From DASZHJ01 sp035541215 (GTDB lineage Bacteria > Pseudomonadota > Alphaproteobacteria > ATCC43930 > CGMCC-115725): a stretch of DNA of 64,000 nucleotides. Of the stretch, positions 1-8,414 are shown in pieces. A model generated the notes under the pieces. That model was given only the letters and a program-made list of their open reading frames with translations, had not been told where the DNA came from and made no database searches. The stretch covers positions 1-64,000 of the forward strand of contig DATKNV010000088.1 in NCBI GenBank assembly GCA_035541215.1, given 5' to 3'. The translations under genes and the position numbers were made by a program. The stretch's first letter is position 1. Each line of letters opens with the position of its first letter.

Positions 1-537
1 ACGGGGCTCGCGGGGGTCGAGGGCACTTTCGACTATTGGACGCTCCACGCGGAGCCGATGCCTGCGGTCGAGGCGCGCGTGCTGCCCTGGCTCGAGCGCA
101 ACCTCGCGGGCTTCACCGGCGTCGTCAATCTCGAGACCATAGACGCCACCATCATCGAGTGCCACCTCCGCATGAGCGAGCAGTGGCTCGACCTCAATGG
201 CGAGGGCTGGCTCAAGGCGGTGGTGGCGCTCTACACGAGCGGCGCATGGCCCTTCGAGGATCGGCGCCGCACCGGCTACAGCGTCGTGCTCTTCGGCGCC
301 CACGGCGTCCCCTGGCGGGTGGACCGGGCGCGCGTCAAGGAGCTGCTGCGCATGCCCGAGGTGAGCTCGATCCAGATCACCTTCGAGGAGGACGTGCCGG
401 CGGAGCAGCACGCCATGCCGCCGGGCGGATTCCGCCTCGCGATCGTCAATTGCTGGGACCTCGAAGCGGGCCGCGCCGCGCGTGCCCGGCTCAAGGAGCT
501 CTTCGCGGCCGGCGACCAAGCGCCGCTCCGCCCGTGA
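1..537 (+). CDS. Hypothetical protein, C-terminal part (possibly ATP-grasp-like)
   Basis: The reading frame is open from the first base of the window, so the start lies upstream. About 178 residues are visible. An internal ATG at 58 exists, but coding-like sequence (GTFDYWTLHAEP) precedes it in frame, so it is probably not the start. The segment FTGVVNLETI...IIECHLR has the look of the last strand and metal-binding part of an ATP-grasp fold. That is a resemblance only, with no complete catalytic motif visible. Substrate and role are unknown. The short gap to the next gene (71 bp) holds no clear signal. Confidence 0.55.
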   Translation, partial: TGLAGVEGTFDYWTLHAEPMPAVEARVLPWLERNLAGFTGVVNLETIDATIIECHLRMSEQWLDLNGEGWLKAVVALYTSGAWPFEDRRRTGYSVVLFGAHGVPWRVDRARVKELLRMPEVSSIQITFEEDVPAEQHAMPPGGFRLAIVNCWDLEAGRAARARLKELFAAGDQAPLRP

Positions 538-608
538 GGGCGGGGTTGCGCCCCGCGGACGCGCCGCTATGATCGCGGCGCCCGGCAGGTCCGCCGGGCG
601 GAATCCTC

Positions 609-857
609 GTGGACGGAGCAGTGCTGCGCATGTGGCTCATCGAATGGCTCACGGACTGGAAAAACGAGAACGACCTCTGGCTCTTCTTGCCGATCATGGG
701 CGCGCTCGCACTGGTGGGCGTGGTGCTCGCGGGCCACTTCGAGGAGGGGATGCTCCATTATTCCGGCATCGCCCTCTTCATCGTGTCGCTCCTTTGGATT
801 TTCGTGGCGCTCAAGGGCTACTTCGACGCGAAGGACCGCGGGAAGACCGCGCATTGA
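609..857 (+). CDS. Small two-helix membrane protein
   Basis: The 82-residue product has two hydrophobic segments (about residues 24-42 and 49-68) joined by a short acidic loop, and a short charged tail (DAKDRGKTAH). I do not recognise a family. The start is either GTG at 609 or ATG at 630 (residue 8); neither has a strong ribosome binding site. The last 47 bases overlap the convergent chaC gene on the other strand, so one of the two ends may be shorter than drawn. It may be cotranscribed with the gene ending at 537. Confidence 0.6.
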   Translation: MDGAVLRMWLIEWLTDWKNENDLWLFLPIMGALALVGVVLAGHFEEGMLHYSGIALFIVSLLWIFVALKGYFDAKDRGKTAH

Positions 858-1443
858 GCTCGGGCGCGCTCGCCATCTCCTGCACGAGATCGGCGAGGCG
901 GTGCAGCGGCCCGTCGTCGATGCCGAGCTCTTCGAGGTGCCGCACGGTATTCTCGAGATAGTGGACGCAGAGCCCCCGCACGCCCGCGCCCTGTAGAATG
1001 AGCCGCGCGGTCTCCTCCGGCGCGAGCTCCCCGGCATAGCCGCGATGCCCCCGGTCGACGACGAAGGCGTAGGCCTCGACGGCGCCTTGTGCGAGCCGTA
1101 CGCGCAGCTTCCGCATGATGTAGACGCCGCCGCGGATCTCGCGGTCCCATAGATAGATCATGGCCGCCTTCGCGTGGCGCTCGGGCACGCGATAGACCAT
1201 GCCCTTGCAGGCGCCGCCGCGATCGAGGCCGAGAACGAGGCCGGGACGCTTCGGCGTCCCGCGATAGCGCCGCGAGTAGACGCAGAAACGGCGGTGATAG
1301 CCGTAGAGCAGCGCCGGATGCGCCTCGGCGTGATGGAAGCCCGGGTCCCACATGAGGGAGCCGTAGCCGAAGACCCAGAGGTCGCGGCCCTCCGCGAGAG
1401 CCGCCCTGACCTCGGGACAGGCGAGCGCCTGCTTCTCGCTCAT
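811..1443 (-). CDS. chaC: Glutathione-specific gamma-glutamylcyclotransferase (ChaC family)
   Basis: The 210-residue protein carries the family signature FGYGSLMWDP near residue 28, which forms the gamma-glutamyl binding loop, and the DREIRGGVY segment that holds the catalytic glutamate. Family members cleave glutathione to 5-oxoproline and Cys-Gly in the cytoplasm. The start is ATG at 1443, which overlaps the stop of the upstream EamA gene by 4 bp (ATGA), so translation is probably coupled. The serine/arginine-rich end (SSRGPSRRSSP) lies beyond the usual family end and overlaps the convergent small gene. It is the last gene of the operon beginning at 5611. Confidence 0.88.
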   Translation of the reverse strand: MSEKQALACPEVRAALAEGRDLWVFGYGSLMWDPGFHHAEAHPALLYGYHRRFCVYSRRYRGTPKRPGLVLGLDRGGACKGMVYRVPERHAKAAMIYLWDREIRGGVYIMRKLRVRLAQGAVEAYAFVVDRGHRGYAGELAPEETARLILQGAGVRGLCVHYLENTVRHLEELGIDDGPLHRLADLVQEMASAPELNARSSRGPSRRSSP

Positions 1444-2339
1444 GCTCCGCCGCCTCGCACGACCAGCGCCACCCCGGCGACCGCGAGCCCCATTCCCACC
1501 ATCGCGCTTGGCGCCAGGGTCTCGCCGAAGAGAAAGTAAGCCATGAGCGCCGTCGTCGGCGCCACCAAATAGAAGAGGCTCGCGATCCGTGAGGCGGCGC
1601 CACGCCGCAGCAGCCAGAACAGCAGCATCGTCGCCCCCACGGAGAGCACGAGACAGAGCCAAGTCAGGGCGAAGAGGAAGTCGGGCGCCCACGCGATGGT
1701 CCGGTCCTCGAAGGTGAGCGCGCCCGCGAAGGTCATGAGCGCGGCGGTTCCGTTCTGGATCGCGGTGCCGCTGCGCAGGTCCATCTCCGCACAGAATCGC
1801 TTCTGATAGAGCGTACCGAAGGTGATGCCGAGGAGCGCCGCGACGTTGATGACGATCGCCCAGAATGCACCGGCATCGACACTGAGCTTCTCCCCCACCA
1901 CCAGCGCCACCCCCACGAAGCCCAGGACGAAGCCCAGCCACTGCAGCCCCCGCACCTGCTCGCCGAGCAGGTGCCGCACCAGAACCGCGGTCAGCAGCGG
2001 TTGCAGGGCCGCGATGAGCGCCGAGAGGCCGGCGCTCACGCCCTTGGAGAGCGCGAGGAAGACGCCGCCGAGATAGGTTCCCTGGAGCAGCATCCCCACG
2101 ACCGCGATGTGGAGCGTCTCGGCAAGGCTCCGCGGCCAGCGCGCCCCGGCGGCGAGACTGACGACCGCCATCGCAGCCGCCACGATCGAGAAGCGCAGAG
2201 CGAGAAAGGTCATGGGCTCCGCATAGGGGAGCCCGTATTTGGCGCCGATGAAGCCCGTCGACCACAGAGTGACGAAGACCCAGGGCGCGGCGCTTGTCAC
2301 CAAGGCTCGCGCGCCGCCGGCGCGATCGGAGGCGGTCAT
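1440..2339 (-). CDS. EamA-family (DMT) transporter
   Basis: The 299-residue integral membrane protein has about ten hydrophobic helices arranged as two EamA repeats. The N-terminal hallmark FVTLWSTGFIGAKYGLPYAEP and the second-half GITFGTLYQKRF segment are typical of drug/metabolite-transporter-superfamily exporters. The substrate cannot be read from sequence. It starts 10 bp after the monooxygenase-fold gene and overlaps chaC by 4 bp, inside the same minus-strand operon. Being beside aromatic amino acid genes, metabolite efflux is a fair guess but unproven. Confidence 0.88.
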   Translation of the reverse strand: MTASDRAGGARALVTSAAPWVFVTLWSTGFIGAKYGLPYAEPMTFLALRFSIVAAAMAVVSLAAGARWPRSLAETLHIAVVGMLLQGTYLGGVFLALSKGVSAGLSALIAALQPLLTAVLVRHLLGEQVRGLQWLGFVLGFVGVALVVGEKLSVDAGAFWAIVINVAALLGITFGTLYQKRFCAEMDLRSGTAIQNGTAALMTFAGALTFEDRTIAWAPDFLFALTWLCLVLSVGATMLLFWLLRRGAASRIASLFYLVAPTTALMAYFLFGETLAPSAMVGMGLAVAGVALVVRGGGA

Positions 2340-2349
2340 TGCGGGAAGG

Positions 2350-2697
2350 TCAGCCGCGTCTCACGTCGGGCATGCGCTGCGGCGCCTGCGCGCGGTCGTG
2401 CATGCCGTATTGCCGCGCCACCTCGGCCACCGAAAGCCGGTAATCCCGGAAGATCTCGCTGCGCCCCTTGAGCTGCGCCTGAAAATGGCGCTCGTGGCGG
2501 CGCCAGCGCTCCACCGCCGCGGCGTCGCGCCAGAAGGAGAGCGAGAGCATCTTGCCCTCGTTCGTGATGCTCTGGAAGCGCTCGACGGAGATGAAGCCGT
2601 CGATCTTCTCGAGCTCCGGCCGCAGCATCGCCGCTATGTCCAGGTACTCGTTCCGGCGGTCGGGCACGGGCTCGACCTCGAAGATCACCGCGTACAT
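2350..2697 (-). CDS. Antibiotic-biosynthesis-monooxygenase (ABM) fold protein
   Basis: The 115-residue protein matches the dimeric alpha-beta barrel ABM pattern: an N-terminal strand (MYAVIFEVEP), a helix (LRPELEKIDGFISVERFQS), then LSLSFWRDAAAVERWRRHERH. Members include small quinol monooxygenases and heme-degrading or stress proteins, but many have no known reaction. Lying 27 bp downstream of tyrA, it could act on an aromatic compound; that is inference. The last 20 or so residues are polar and probably disordered. Confidence 0.8.
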   Translation of the reverse strand: MYAVIFEVEPVPDRRNEYLDIAAMLRPELEKIDGFISVERFQSITNEGKMLSLSFWRDAAAVERWRRHERHFQAQLKGRSEIFRDYRLSVAEVARQYGMHDRAQAPQRMPDVRRG

Positions 2698-2724
2698 GGT
2701 CCCTCCCGTGCCGCCAGTGCGGCC

Positions 2725-3609
2725 TCAGGCTTGCTTCGCCTCGATGATGGAGCGGCGGATCGCGCGGGTGCGCGTGAAGAGATCCTCGAGCTGCTTTCCC
2801 TCGCCCCAGCGGATCGCGCGCTGCAAGGCCGTCAGATCCTCGCTGAAGCGCTGCAGCATCTCCAGCACCGCCTCGCGGTTGTTGAGGAAGATGTCGCGCC
2901 ACATGACGGGATCTGAGGCGGCGATGCGCGTGAAGTCGCGGAAGCCGCCGGCGGAGAACTTGATCACCTCGGACTTGAGCGTGTCCTCGAGGTCGGTCGC
3001 GGTGCCGACGATGGTGTAGGCGATGAGATGCGGGAGATGCGAGGTGATCGCGAGGACGAGATCGTGATGCTCGGCCTCCATGGTCACGACCTTCATGCCC
3101 GCCGCCTGCCAAAGCGCCGTGACGCGCGCGAGGGCCGCGGCGTCGGTCTCTGGGAGCGGCGTCACGATGTACCAGCGATCCCTGAAGAGGTCGGCGAAGC
3201 CGGATTCCGGACCGGAATGCTCGGTGCCCGCGACGGGATGGCCCGGCACGAAATGGGCGCCCGCGGGGATGTGCGGAAGGACGTCGCGGATCACCGCCTG
3301 CTTCACCGAGCCCACGTCGGTCACGATCGCGCCGGACTTCAGCGCCTTGCCGATCGCCGCCGCGATTCCGCCATAGGCGGAGAGCGGCGTTCCCAGCACC
3401 ACGAGATCGGCGCCCCTGACCGCGGCCGCGAGGTCGAGCGTCGCCTCGTCGCAGAGGCCGAGCTGGATCGCCGTGTCGAGGCTCTTCTGGCTCCGCGCGC
3501 AGGCGACGATCCTCCCCGCGAACTTCTCGCGCCGGAGCAGCCGCGCGAGCGAGGAATTGATGAGTCCGATGCCGATGAGCGCGACGCGCTCGAAATGCAC
3601 CGCGCTCAC
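2725..3609 (-). CDS. tyrA: Prephenate/arogenate dehydrogenase
   Basis: The 294-residue enzyme oxidatively decarboxylates prephenate (or arogenate) on the way to tyrosine. The N-terminal Rossmann motif VALIGIGLINSSLA is followed by the substrate-binding segment HFVPGHPVAGTEHSG and a helical C-terminal dimer domain. I place the start at GTG 3609, which overlaps the hisC stop in a GTGA arrangement. The open frame continues upstream but only as the shadow of hisC. It is the third gene of the chorismate mutase-hisC-tyrA operon. Confidence 0.9.
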   Translation of the reverse strand: MSAVHFERVALIGIGLINSSLARLLRREKFAGRIVACARSQKSLDTAIQLGLCDEATLDLAAAVRGADLVVLGTPLSAYGGIAAAIGKALKSGAIVTDVGSVKQAVIRDVLPHIPAGAHFVPGHPVAGTEHSGPESGFADLFRDRWYIVTPLPETDAAALARVTALWQAAGMKVVTMEAEHHDLVLAITSHLPHLIAYTIVGTATDLEDTLKSEVIKFSAGGFRDFTRIAASDPVMWRDIFLNNREAVLEMLQRFSEDLTALQRAIRWGEGKQLEDLFTRTRAIRRSIIEAKQA

Positions 3610-4709
3610 GCCCTGTCCAGGAAATCCGCGGCCGCCTTTACGACGGCGCGCATCTCCCCCTCCGTCCCGATGGTGATGCGGAGCCAATCCGGGAGCTGGT
3701 ATCCCGCGATCTTGCGCGTGAGGATGCCGCGGGATTTCAGGAACTCGAAAGCGGCGTCCGCGGTCTTCCCGCCCGTGCCGGGGAAGCGCACGATGACGAA
3801 ATTGGCGACCGAGGTCTGCACGGCGAGGCCCAAAGCCCCGAGCTCGCGCTCGAGCCAGGGCCGCCAGATGTCGTTGTGCTCGCGTGCGCGGTCGACCGCG
3901 GCCACGTCGTCGAGCGCCGCCACCGCCGCCGCCTGCGCCGCGGCATTGAGATTGAAAGGCCCGCGCACACGGTTGAGCACGTCCGCGATCTCTGCGCTGC
4001 AATAGGCCCAGCCGACCCTGAGCCCTGCGAGCGCGTAGATCTTGGAGAAGGTGCGGGTCATCACGACGTTCGAGTTCGCCTCGACCAGCGCGATGCCGGG
4101 CTCGTAGTCGTTGCGCTGCACGAACTCCGCATAGGCGGCGTCGATCACCAGCAGCACCGATTTCGGCAGGCCCGCATGGAGCCGCGCCACCTCGTCGCTC
4201 GAGAGATAGGTCCCCGTGGGGTTGTTGGGGTTGGCGAGGAAGACGATGCGCGTCCGCGGCGTCACCGCCTTCAGGATCGCGTTGACGTCGGCGGTGAGGC
4301 TCGTCTCCGGCGCCGTCACCGGCGTCGCACCCGCCGCCTTCGCCGCGATCGGGTACATGAGGAAGCCGTGGCGGCTGTAGAGCACCTCGTCCCCCTCGCC
4401 GGCATAGGCCTTGGTGAGGAGACCGATGAGCTCGTCCGAGCCGTTGCCGCAGACGATGCGCGCGGCATCGAGGCCGTAGTGCCTCGCCAATGTCTGCCGC
4501 AGCGTCTCGGCCGCGCCGTCGGGATAGCGATGGATCTCCTGGGCGAGCGCGGTGTAGGCCGCGACCGCGCGCGGGCTCGGACCGAGCGCGCTCTCGTTCG
4601 AGGCGAGCCGGATCGGCCGGGCGATGCCCGGAGCGCCCGCCTCGCCGCCGCGATAGGGCGCAATGTCCAGAACTCCCGGACGGGGGGTGGGGACGATCTT
4701 GGCAGTCAT
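3606..4709 (-). CDS. hisC: Histidinol-phosphate/aromatic aminotransferase
   Basis: The 367-residue fold-type I PLP aminotransferase has the PLP-lysine motif TRTFSKIYALAGLRVGW, the NPNNPTGTY loop and a C-terminal arginine segment LPDWLRITIGT for the substrate carboxylate. HisC transaminates histidinol phosphate, and many alphaproteobacterial paralogues beside tyrA act mainly on prephenate or phenylpyruvate. The position between chorismate mutase and tyrA argues for the aromatic role. Both neighbours overlap it by 4 bp. Specificity (histidine versus aromatic) cannot be settled from this window. Confidence 0.88.
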   Translation of the reverse strand: MTAKIVPTPRPGVLDIAPYRGGEAGAPGIARPIRLASNESALGPSPRAVAAYTALAQEIHRYPDGAAETLRQTLARHYGLDAARIVCGNGSDELIGLLTKAYAGEGDEVLYSRHGFLMYPIAAKAAGATPVTAPETSLTADVNAILKAVTPRTRIVFLANPNNPTGTYLSSDEVARLHAGLPKSVLLVIDAAYAEFVQRNDYEPGIALVEANSNVVMTRTFSKIYALAGLRVGWAYCSAEIADVLNRVRGPFNLNAAAQAAAVAALDDVAAVDRAREHNDIWRPWLERELGALGLAVQTSVANFVIVRFPGTGGKTADAAFEFLKSRGILTRKIAGYQLPDWLRITIGTEGEMRAVVKAAADFLDRA

Positions 4710-5611
4710 GGCACCTGACCTCGGCGTCTAGTCGCTCCCCTGCGCGGCGAGGCGATCTCCTGAGGTGTCAGGGGCCGCGCATAACCGCCGAGGAAGGATA
4801 TGGCACCGGTCGCCTCGCCCAGCGGGCGAAGCGCATCCTTGAGGCGCTTGTCGTCGGCGCGGACGATGCCCTCGAGCTCCAGGAGATCGGCGGCGAAATC
4901 CGGCACGCGCTCGACGGCCGCGAGAAACGCCGGCTCGAAGCCGCCGGCCTTGAGCGCCGAGAGGAGCTTGCCGCGGCTCATCTCGCGGCTCGTGTCGATG
5001 ACGAGAAGGCTGCGGTCGGCGCCGGTCGCTTCGAGATCGCCGCGGCCGATCGCGAGCGCCTCCGCGTCCCCGCTCCGGGCATTGCCGTGTCCCGCGAAGG
5101 GAAGGCGCGCGATCACCTTAGGGGTGGCGGGATCGGTGGCCGAGAGATGCGGCCACCACGGCTCGGCCTCGCCATCCTGCGGTATCGGCAGCACGCCGAC
5201 GCTTGCCTCGCCCTCCGTCACCGCGCGTAGGACCTGCACGGCGGTGCTGTAGGCGGTCATGGGGGTATGGCTGCCGTAATGGTCGCGCGCGATGTCCCAG
5301 TAGCCGGGCGCGCTGTCCGGCGCGTAGACCGCGACGGCGAAATCGACCTGCAGCGCGATCGTGCCGCTCAGGAGCTCGCGCCAGATGCGCACGATCAGCG
5401 GCCGGGGCAGCGGCCCCTGGTGCCGCGCCATCAGGCGTCGGAGGATCATCGCCTCGCGGCCCGGCCGAAGCGCGGGCAGGCGGTCGTTCTTCTTGAGGGC
5501 GCCGATCTCGCCGACGATCTCCGTGCGCCGCATCAGGAGATCGTGCAGCTCGTCGTCGATCTCGTCGATCTTGCGGCGCAGCTCGTCCAGGGTCCAGTGC
5601 GGGTCGGCCAT
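4706..5611 (-). CDS. Chorismate mutase with degenerate prephenate-dehydratase-like C-terminus
   Basis: Residues 7-90 form an AroQ-type helical chorismate mutase domain. It has LRRKIDEIDDELHDLLMRRTEIV, KK and a downstream RPGREAMILRRL arginine set for binding chorismate. Residues 95-290 recall the two-lobed prephenate dehydratase fold: YSTAVQVLRAVTEGEASVGVLPI stands where dehydratases have a GVLPIENS segment, but the ENS residues are replaced by PQD. The C-terminus may therefore be regulatory or inactive. First gene of the 5611-811 operon; its promoter must lie in 5612-5768, shared with metX. Its stop overlaps the hisC start by 4 bp. Confidence 0.82.
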   Translation of the reverse strand: MADPHWTLDELRRKIDEIDDELHDLLMRRTEIVGEIGALKKNDRLPALRPGREAMILRRLMARHQGPLPRPLIVRIWRELLSGTIALQVDFAVAVYAPDSAPGYWDIARDHYGSHTPMTAYSTAVQVLRAVTEGEASVGVLPIPQDGEAEPWWPHLSATDPATPKVIARLPFAGHGNARSGDAEALAIGRGDLEATGADRSLLVIDTSREMSRGKLLSALKAGGFEPAFLAAVERVPDFAADLLELEGIVRADDKRLKDALRPLGEATGAISFLGGYARPLTPQEIASPRRGATRRRGQVP

Positions 5612-5677
5612 CGTGGAATTTCGTGCCGGGCAGGGCGATACTGATAGTCGGGCGCGCCCGGGAAAGCAAAGAAAACA

Positions 5678-5707
5678 TTGACACCGCCGCGACTTGCTAC
5701 CTAGCTA
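5678..5707 (+). promoter_or_regulatory. Putative sigma70 promoter of metXW
   Basis: TTGACA (5678-5683) is followed after 18 bp by TAGCTA (5702-5707). Transcription would start near 5714, giving a leader of about 55 nt before the metX ATG. The box lies across an upstream in-frame ATG at 5694, which supports the later start. I saw no convincing SAM-II riboswitch core in the leader. Confidence 0.5.
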
Positions 5708-5768
5708 TGCGCCCGTTGCGCACCCCGCCCGCTCCTCCCGTGCCTGGAGCTCGAAGGGCATCTTAACG

Positions 5769-6935
5769 ATGAGTGCCGAGATCGCCGAGCCCGCCCGTCC
5801 CGACCTGCGCCAGCGCCCGGGCCACCGCCTCGTGGTGGAGGAGCCGCTCGCCCTCGACAGCGGCGCGAGCCTCGGCCGCTACACCGTCGCCTACCAGACC
5901 TACGGCACGCTCAACCCCGAGCGCAGCAACGCGATCCTAATCTGCCACGCCTTGACCGGCGACCAATACGTTGCCGACCAGCACCCCGTCACTGGAAAGC
6001 CCGGCTGGTGGACGACCCTGGTGGGACCCGGCAAGGTCCTGGATACCGAGCGCTATTTCCTCATCTGCGCGAACGTGCTCGGGGGCTGCATGGGCTCGAG
6101 CGGGCCGATGGAGATCAATCCCGCGACCGGACGGCCCTGGGGCCTCGAGTTTCCCGTCATTACCGTCGCCGACATGGTGCGCGCGCAGAAGCGGCTCATC
6201 GACCACCTCGGCATCGACACGCTGTTCTGCGTCACCGGCGGCTCCATGGGGGGCATGCAGGTGCTGCAATGGGCGGCGAGTTATCCCGACCGCGTTTTCG
6301 CCGCGGTGCCGATCGCGACCGCCGCGCGCCACTCCGCGCAGAACATCGCCTTCCACGAGGTGGGCCGCCAGGCGATCATGGCCGACCCCGAATGGGCGCA
6401 GGGCAACTATCTCGAGCTCGGCCGCCGTCCCTCGCGCGGTCTGGCGGTCGCGCGCATGGCCGCGCACATCACCTATCTCTCGGAGCAGGCGCTCCACCGC
6501 AAATTCGGCCGCCAGCTCCGCAACCGAGAGGCCGTCACCTACGGCTTCGATGCGGATTTCGAGGTCGAGAGCTATCTCCGCCACCAGGGCATCAGCTTCG
6601 TCGACCGCTTCGACGCCAACTCCTATCTCTACATCACCCGCGCCTGCGACTATTTCGATCTCGCGGCCGAGCACGGCGGCGTTCTCGCCAATGCCTTCCG
6701 CGGCACGCGCTCGCGCTTCTGCGTGATCTCCTTCACGAGCGACTGGCTCTATCCGACCTCGGAGAACCGCGCGATCGTGCACGCGCTCAACGCGGTCGCC
6801 GCCAATGTCAGCTTCGTCGAGATCGAGACCGACAAGGGCCACGATGCCTTTCTGCTCGACGAGCCCGAGTTCTTCGCGACGCTCCGCGGCTTCCTCGACG
6901 GCTGCGCCGAGCATCGGGGACTGCGCCGGAAGTGA
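5769..6935 (+). CDS. metX: Homoserine O-acetyltransferase (or O-succinyltransferase)
   Basis: The 388-residue alpha/beta-hydrolase-fold acyltransferase activates homoserine for methionine synthesis. The catalytic triad is visible: Ser159 in GGSMGGMQ, Asp325 in FTSDWLYPT and His358 in DKGHDAF. CHALTGDQYV near residue 59 supplies the oxyanion region and GSSGP the usual substrate loop. I use ATG 5769 rather than 5694 because the earlier one falls in the promoter and adds a tail absent from the family. Acyl donor (acetyl- versus succinyl-CoA) cannot be assigned from motifs alone. Its stop overlaps metW as GTGA. Confidence 0.93.
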   Translation: MSAEIAEPARPDLRQRPGHRLVVEEPLALDSGASLGRYTVAYQTYGTLNPERSNAILICHALTGDQYVADQHPVTGKPGWWTTLVGPGKVLDTERYFLICANVLGGCMGSSGPMEINPATGRPWGLEFPVITVADMVRAQKRLIDHLGIDTLFCVTGGSMGGMQVLQWAASYPDRVFAAVPIATAARHSAQNIAFHEVGRQAIMADPEWAQGNYLELGRRPSRGLAVARMAAHITYLSEQALHRKFGRQLRNREAVTYGFDADFEVESYLRHQGISFVDRFDANSYLYITRACDYFDLAAEHGGVLANAFRGTRSRFCVISFTSDWLYPTSENRAIVHALNAVAANVSFVEIETDKGHDAFLLDEPEFFATLRGFLDGCAEHRGLRRK

Positions 6936-7594
6936 GCGCCGAGACCGCCGATCTCGCGGCCGCGCCCGCGGCCGCCTCCGCGCCGCCGGAGCTCCGCGGC
7001 GATCTCGCGCTGGTCGCGGAGATCGTCGAGCCGCGCTCGCGTGTCCTCGACGTCGGCTGCGGCGAGGGCGAGCTCCTCGCCTATCTCGCGCGGACCAAGG
7101 GGGTCGACGGCCGCGGCATCGAGCTCTCGCAGTCCGGCGTCAACGCCTGCGTGCGCCACGGTCTCTCGGTGATCCAAGGCGACGCCGATCGCGACCTCTC
7201 GGATTACCCCTCCGACGCTTTCGACTACGTGGTGCTGAGCCAGACCCTGCAGGCGACGCGCAACCCGCGCCTCGTGGTCGAGCAGCTCGTGCGGATCGGC
7301 CGCCGCGCGATCGTCTCCTTCCCCAATTTCGGCCATTGGCGCATTCGGCTGCACCTTCTGCTGCGCGGGCGCATGCCCGTGACGCATCTCCTCCAGCACG
7401 ACTGGTACGACACGCCGAACATCCACCTCTGCACGGTCCACGACTTCGTCAAGCTAACGACGGCTCTCGGCGTCACCATCGAGAAGAGCGTGACGCTCGA
7501 TCGCTTCGGCCGGCCATTTTCCCTCGAGCCCAGCGGCATGCTCGCGAATCTGCTGGCGGAGCAGGGGTTGTTCGTGCTGAGCCGACGCGGCTGA
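6932..7594 (+). CDS. metW: MetW methyltransferase-like protein
   Basis: The 220-residue protein has the SAM-binding motif VLDVGCGEGELLAYL and the MetW-specific features GRGIELSQ, VLSQTLQATRNP and FPNFGHWRIRLHLLLRGRMP. MetW partners MetX in homoserine acylation in many proteobacteria lacking metA; a methyl-transfer reaction is not established. GTG at 6932 overlaps the metX stop (GTGA), so it is probably made by translational coupling. An alanine-rich stretch (residues 8-18) precedes the core domain. It ends 7 bp from the convergent methyltransferase gene. Confidence 0.92.
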   Translation: MSAETADLAAAPAAASAPPELRGDLALVAEIVEPRSRVLDVGCGEGELLAYLARTKGVDGRGIELSQSGVNACVRHGLSVIQGDADRDLSDYPSDAFDYVVLSQTLQATRNPRLVVEQLVRIGRRAIVSFPNFGHWRIRLHLLLRGRMPVTHLLQHDWYDTPNIHLCTVHDFVKLTTALGVTIEKSVTLDRFGRPFSLEPSGMLANLLAEQGLFVLSRRG

Positions 7595-7601
7595 CGCCGA
7601 A

Positions 7602-8354
7602 TTACGCGCCATCGCGCGTCGCCGGCGTCGCGCCTTGCGGAAGCGGGATGTAAACGCGCCCTCTCTCCGCGCGCCGCGCAGGCGTCTTCGCATAGATCTG
7701 CTTCGTCGCGTCCGCCAGCACCACGCCCGCGAAGGTCGCAAACCAGCGCTCGCCGAGCTTCTCCCAGGCGGCGGCCGAGCGGAGCATCACGCGCGAGCGG
7801 GTCGGCGGCAGATAGAGCGCGCCGGTGCTGCGCTCGGGCGTGAAGTGCTCCTCGCGCAGGAGACGCGTGAGCTGGCCCGAGCTGTAGGGGCGGCCGCCCG
7901 CGAGCGGCGTGCGCTCGAGCCGCGCCCAGATGCCGCGCCGGTTCGGCACCACCGCGAGGAGCCGGCCGCCACCTGCGAGCACGCGCCAGATCTCCTTGAG
8001 CAGCATCCGCGCGTGCTCGGAATATTCGAGCGCGTGCACCAGCAGCACGCGGTCGACGGAATAATCCTGCAGCGGCAGCTCGACCTCGTCGGAGAGCGCG
8101 ACGCAGTTGCGGCCATCCTCGGGCCAGGGCAGCACGCCCTGCTCCGCGGGCATCAGCGCCACCACCCGCTCCGCCTCCTCCGTGAAGAGCCGCAGATAGG
8201 GCGCGGCGTAGCCGAGGCCGAGGACGCGCATCCCCCGCACGTCCGGCCACATCAGGCGGATGCGCTGGCGCAGCATCCGCCGCGCGACCTGGCCGAGGCG
8301 CGTCGCATAGAAGTCGCGGAGATCGACCACGTCCGTGTACATCGGCGCTAGCAT
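7602..8354 (-). CDS. Class I SAM-dependent methyltransferase-like protein
   Basis: The protein has about 250 residues, or 246 if the second ATG (8342, MYTDVVDLRDFY) is used. It has a SAM-binding-like strand/loop MRVLGLGYAAPY, an acidic LPLQDYSVDRVLLVHALEYSEHARMLLKEIWRVLAGGGRLLAVVPN segment typical of Methyltransf_11, and a C-terminal extension ending PLPQGATPATRDGA. The first glycine loop (GLGYAAP) is less regular than DxGxGxG, so activity needs proof. It diverges from gloB with about 60 bp between the start codons, a conserved pairing in alphaproteobacteria. Substrate unknown. Confidence 0.8.
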   Translation of the reverse strand: MLAPMYTDVVDLRDFYATRLGQVARRMLRQRIRLMWPDVRGMRVLGLGYAAPYLRLFTEEAERVVALMPAEQGVLPWPEDGRNCVALSDEVELPLQDYSVDRVLLVHALEYSEHARMLLKEIWRVLAGGGRLLAVVPNRRGIWARLERTPLAGGRPYSSGQLTRLLREEHFTPERSTGALYLPPTRSRVMLRSAAAWEKLGERWFATFAGVVLADATKQIYAKTPARRAERGRVYIPLPQGATPATRDGA

Positions 8355-8414
8355 GACATGCCCGCGCGGGATTAGGCTAGGCTCGCCCGAAACGACACCG
8401 GACCCGCACGCGAC

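Noticed and set aside
36..572. Overlapping Arg/Ala-rich frame in the first gene region
   Set aside because: Low-complexity composition typical of a shadow frame in GC-rich DNA; the frame from base 1 to 537 has normal protein composition.
5612..5768. Possible SAM-II riboswitch before metX
   Set aside because: Expected by context in alphaproteobacteria, but I could not find the conserved pseudoknot core; only a promoter and a short leader are visible.
6008..6931. Long frame read through metX into metW
   Set aside because: Upstream of 6932 this frame is an Arg/His-rich shadow of metX; the MetW homology starts at GTG 6932.
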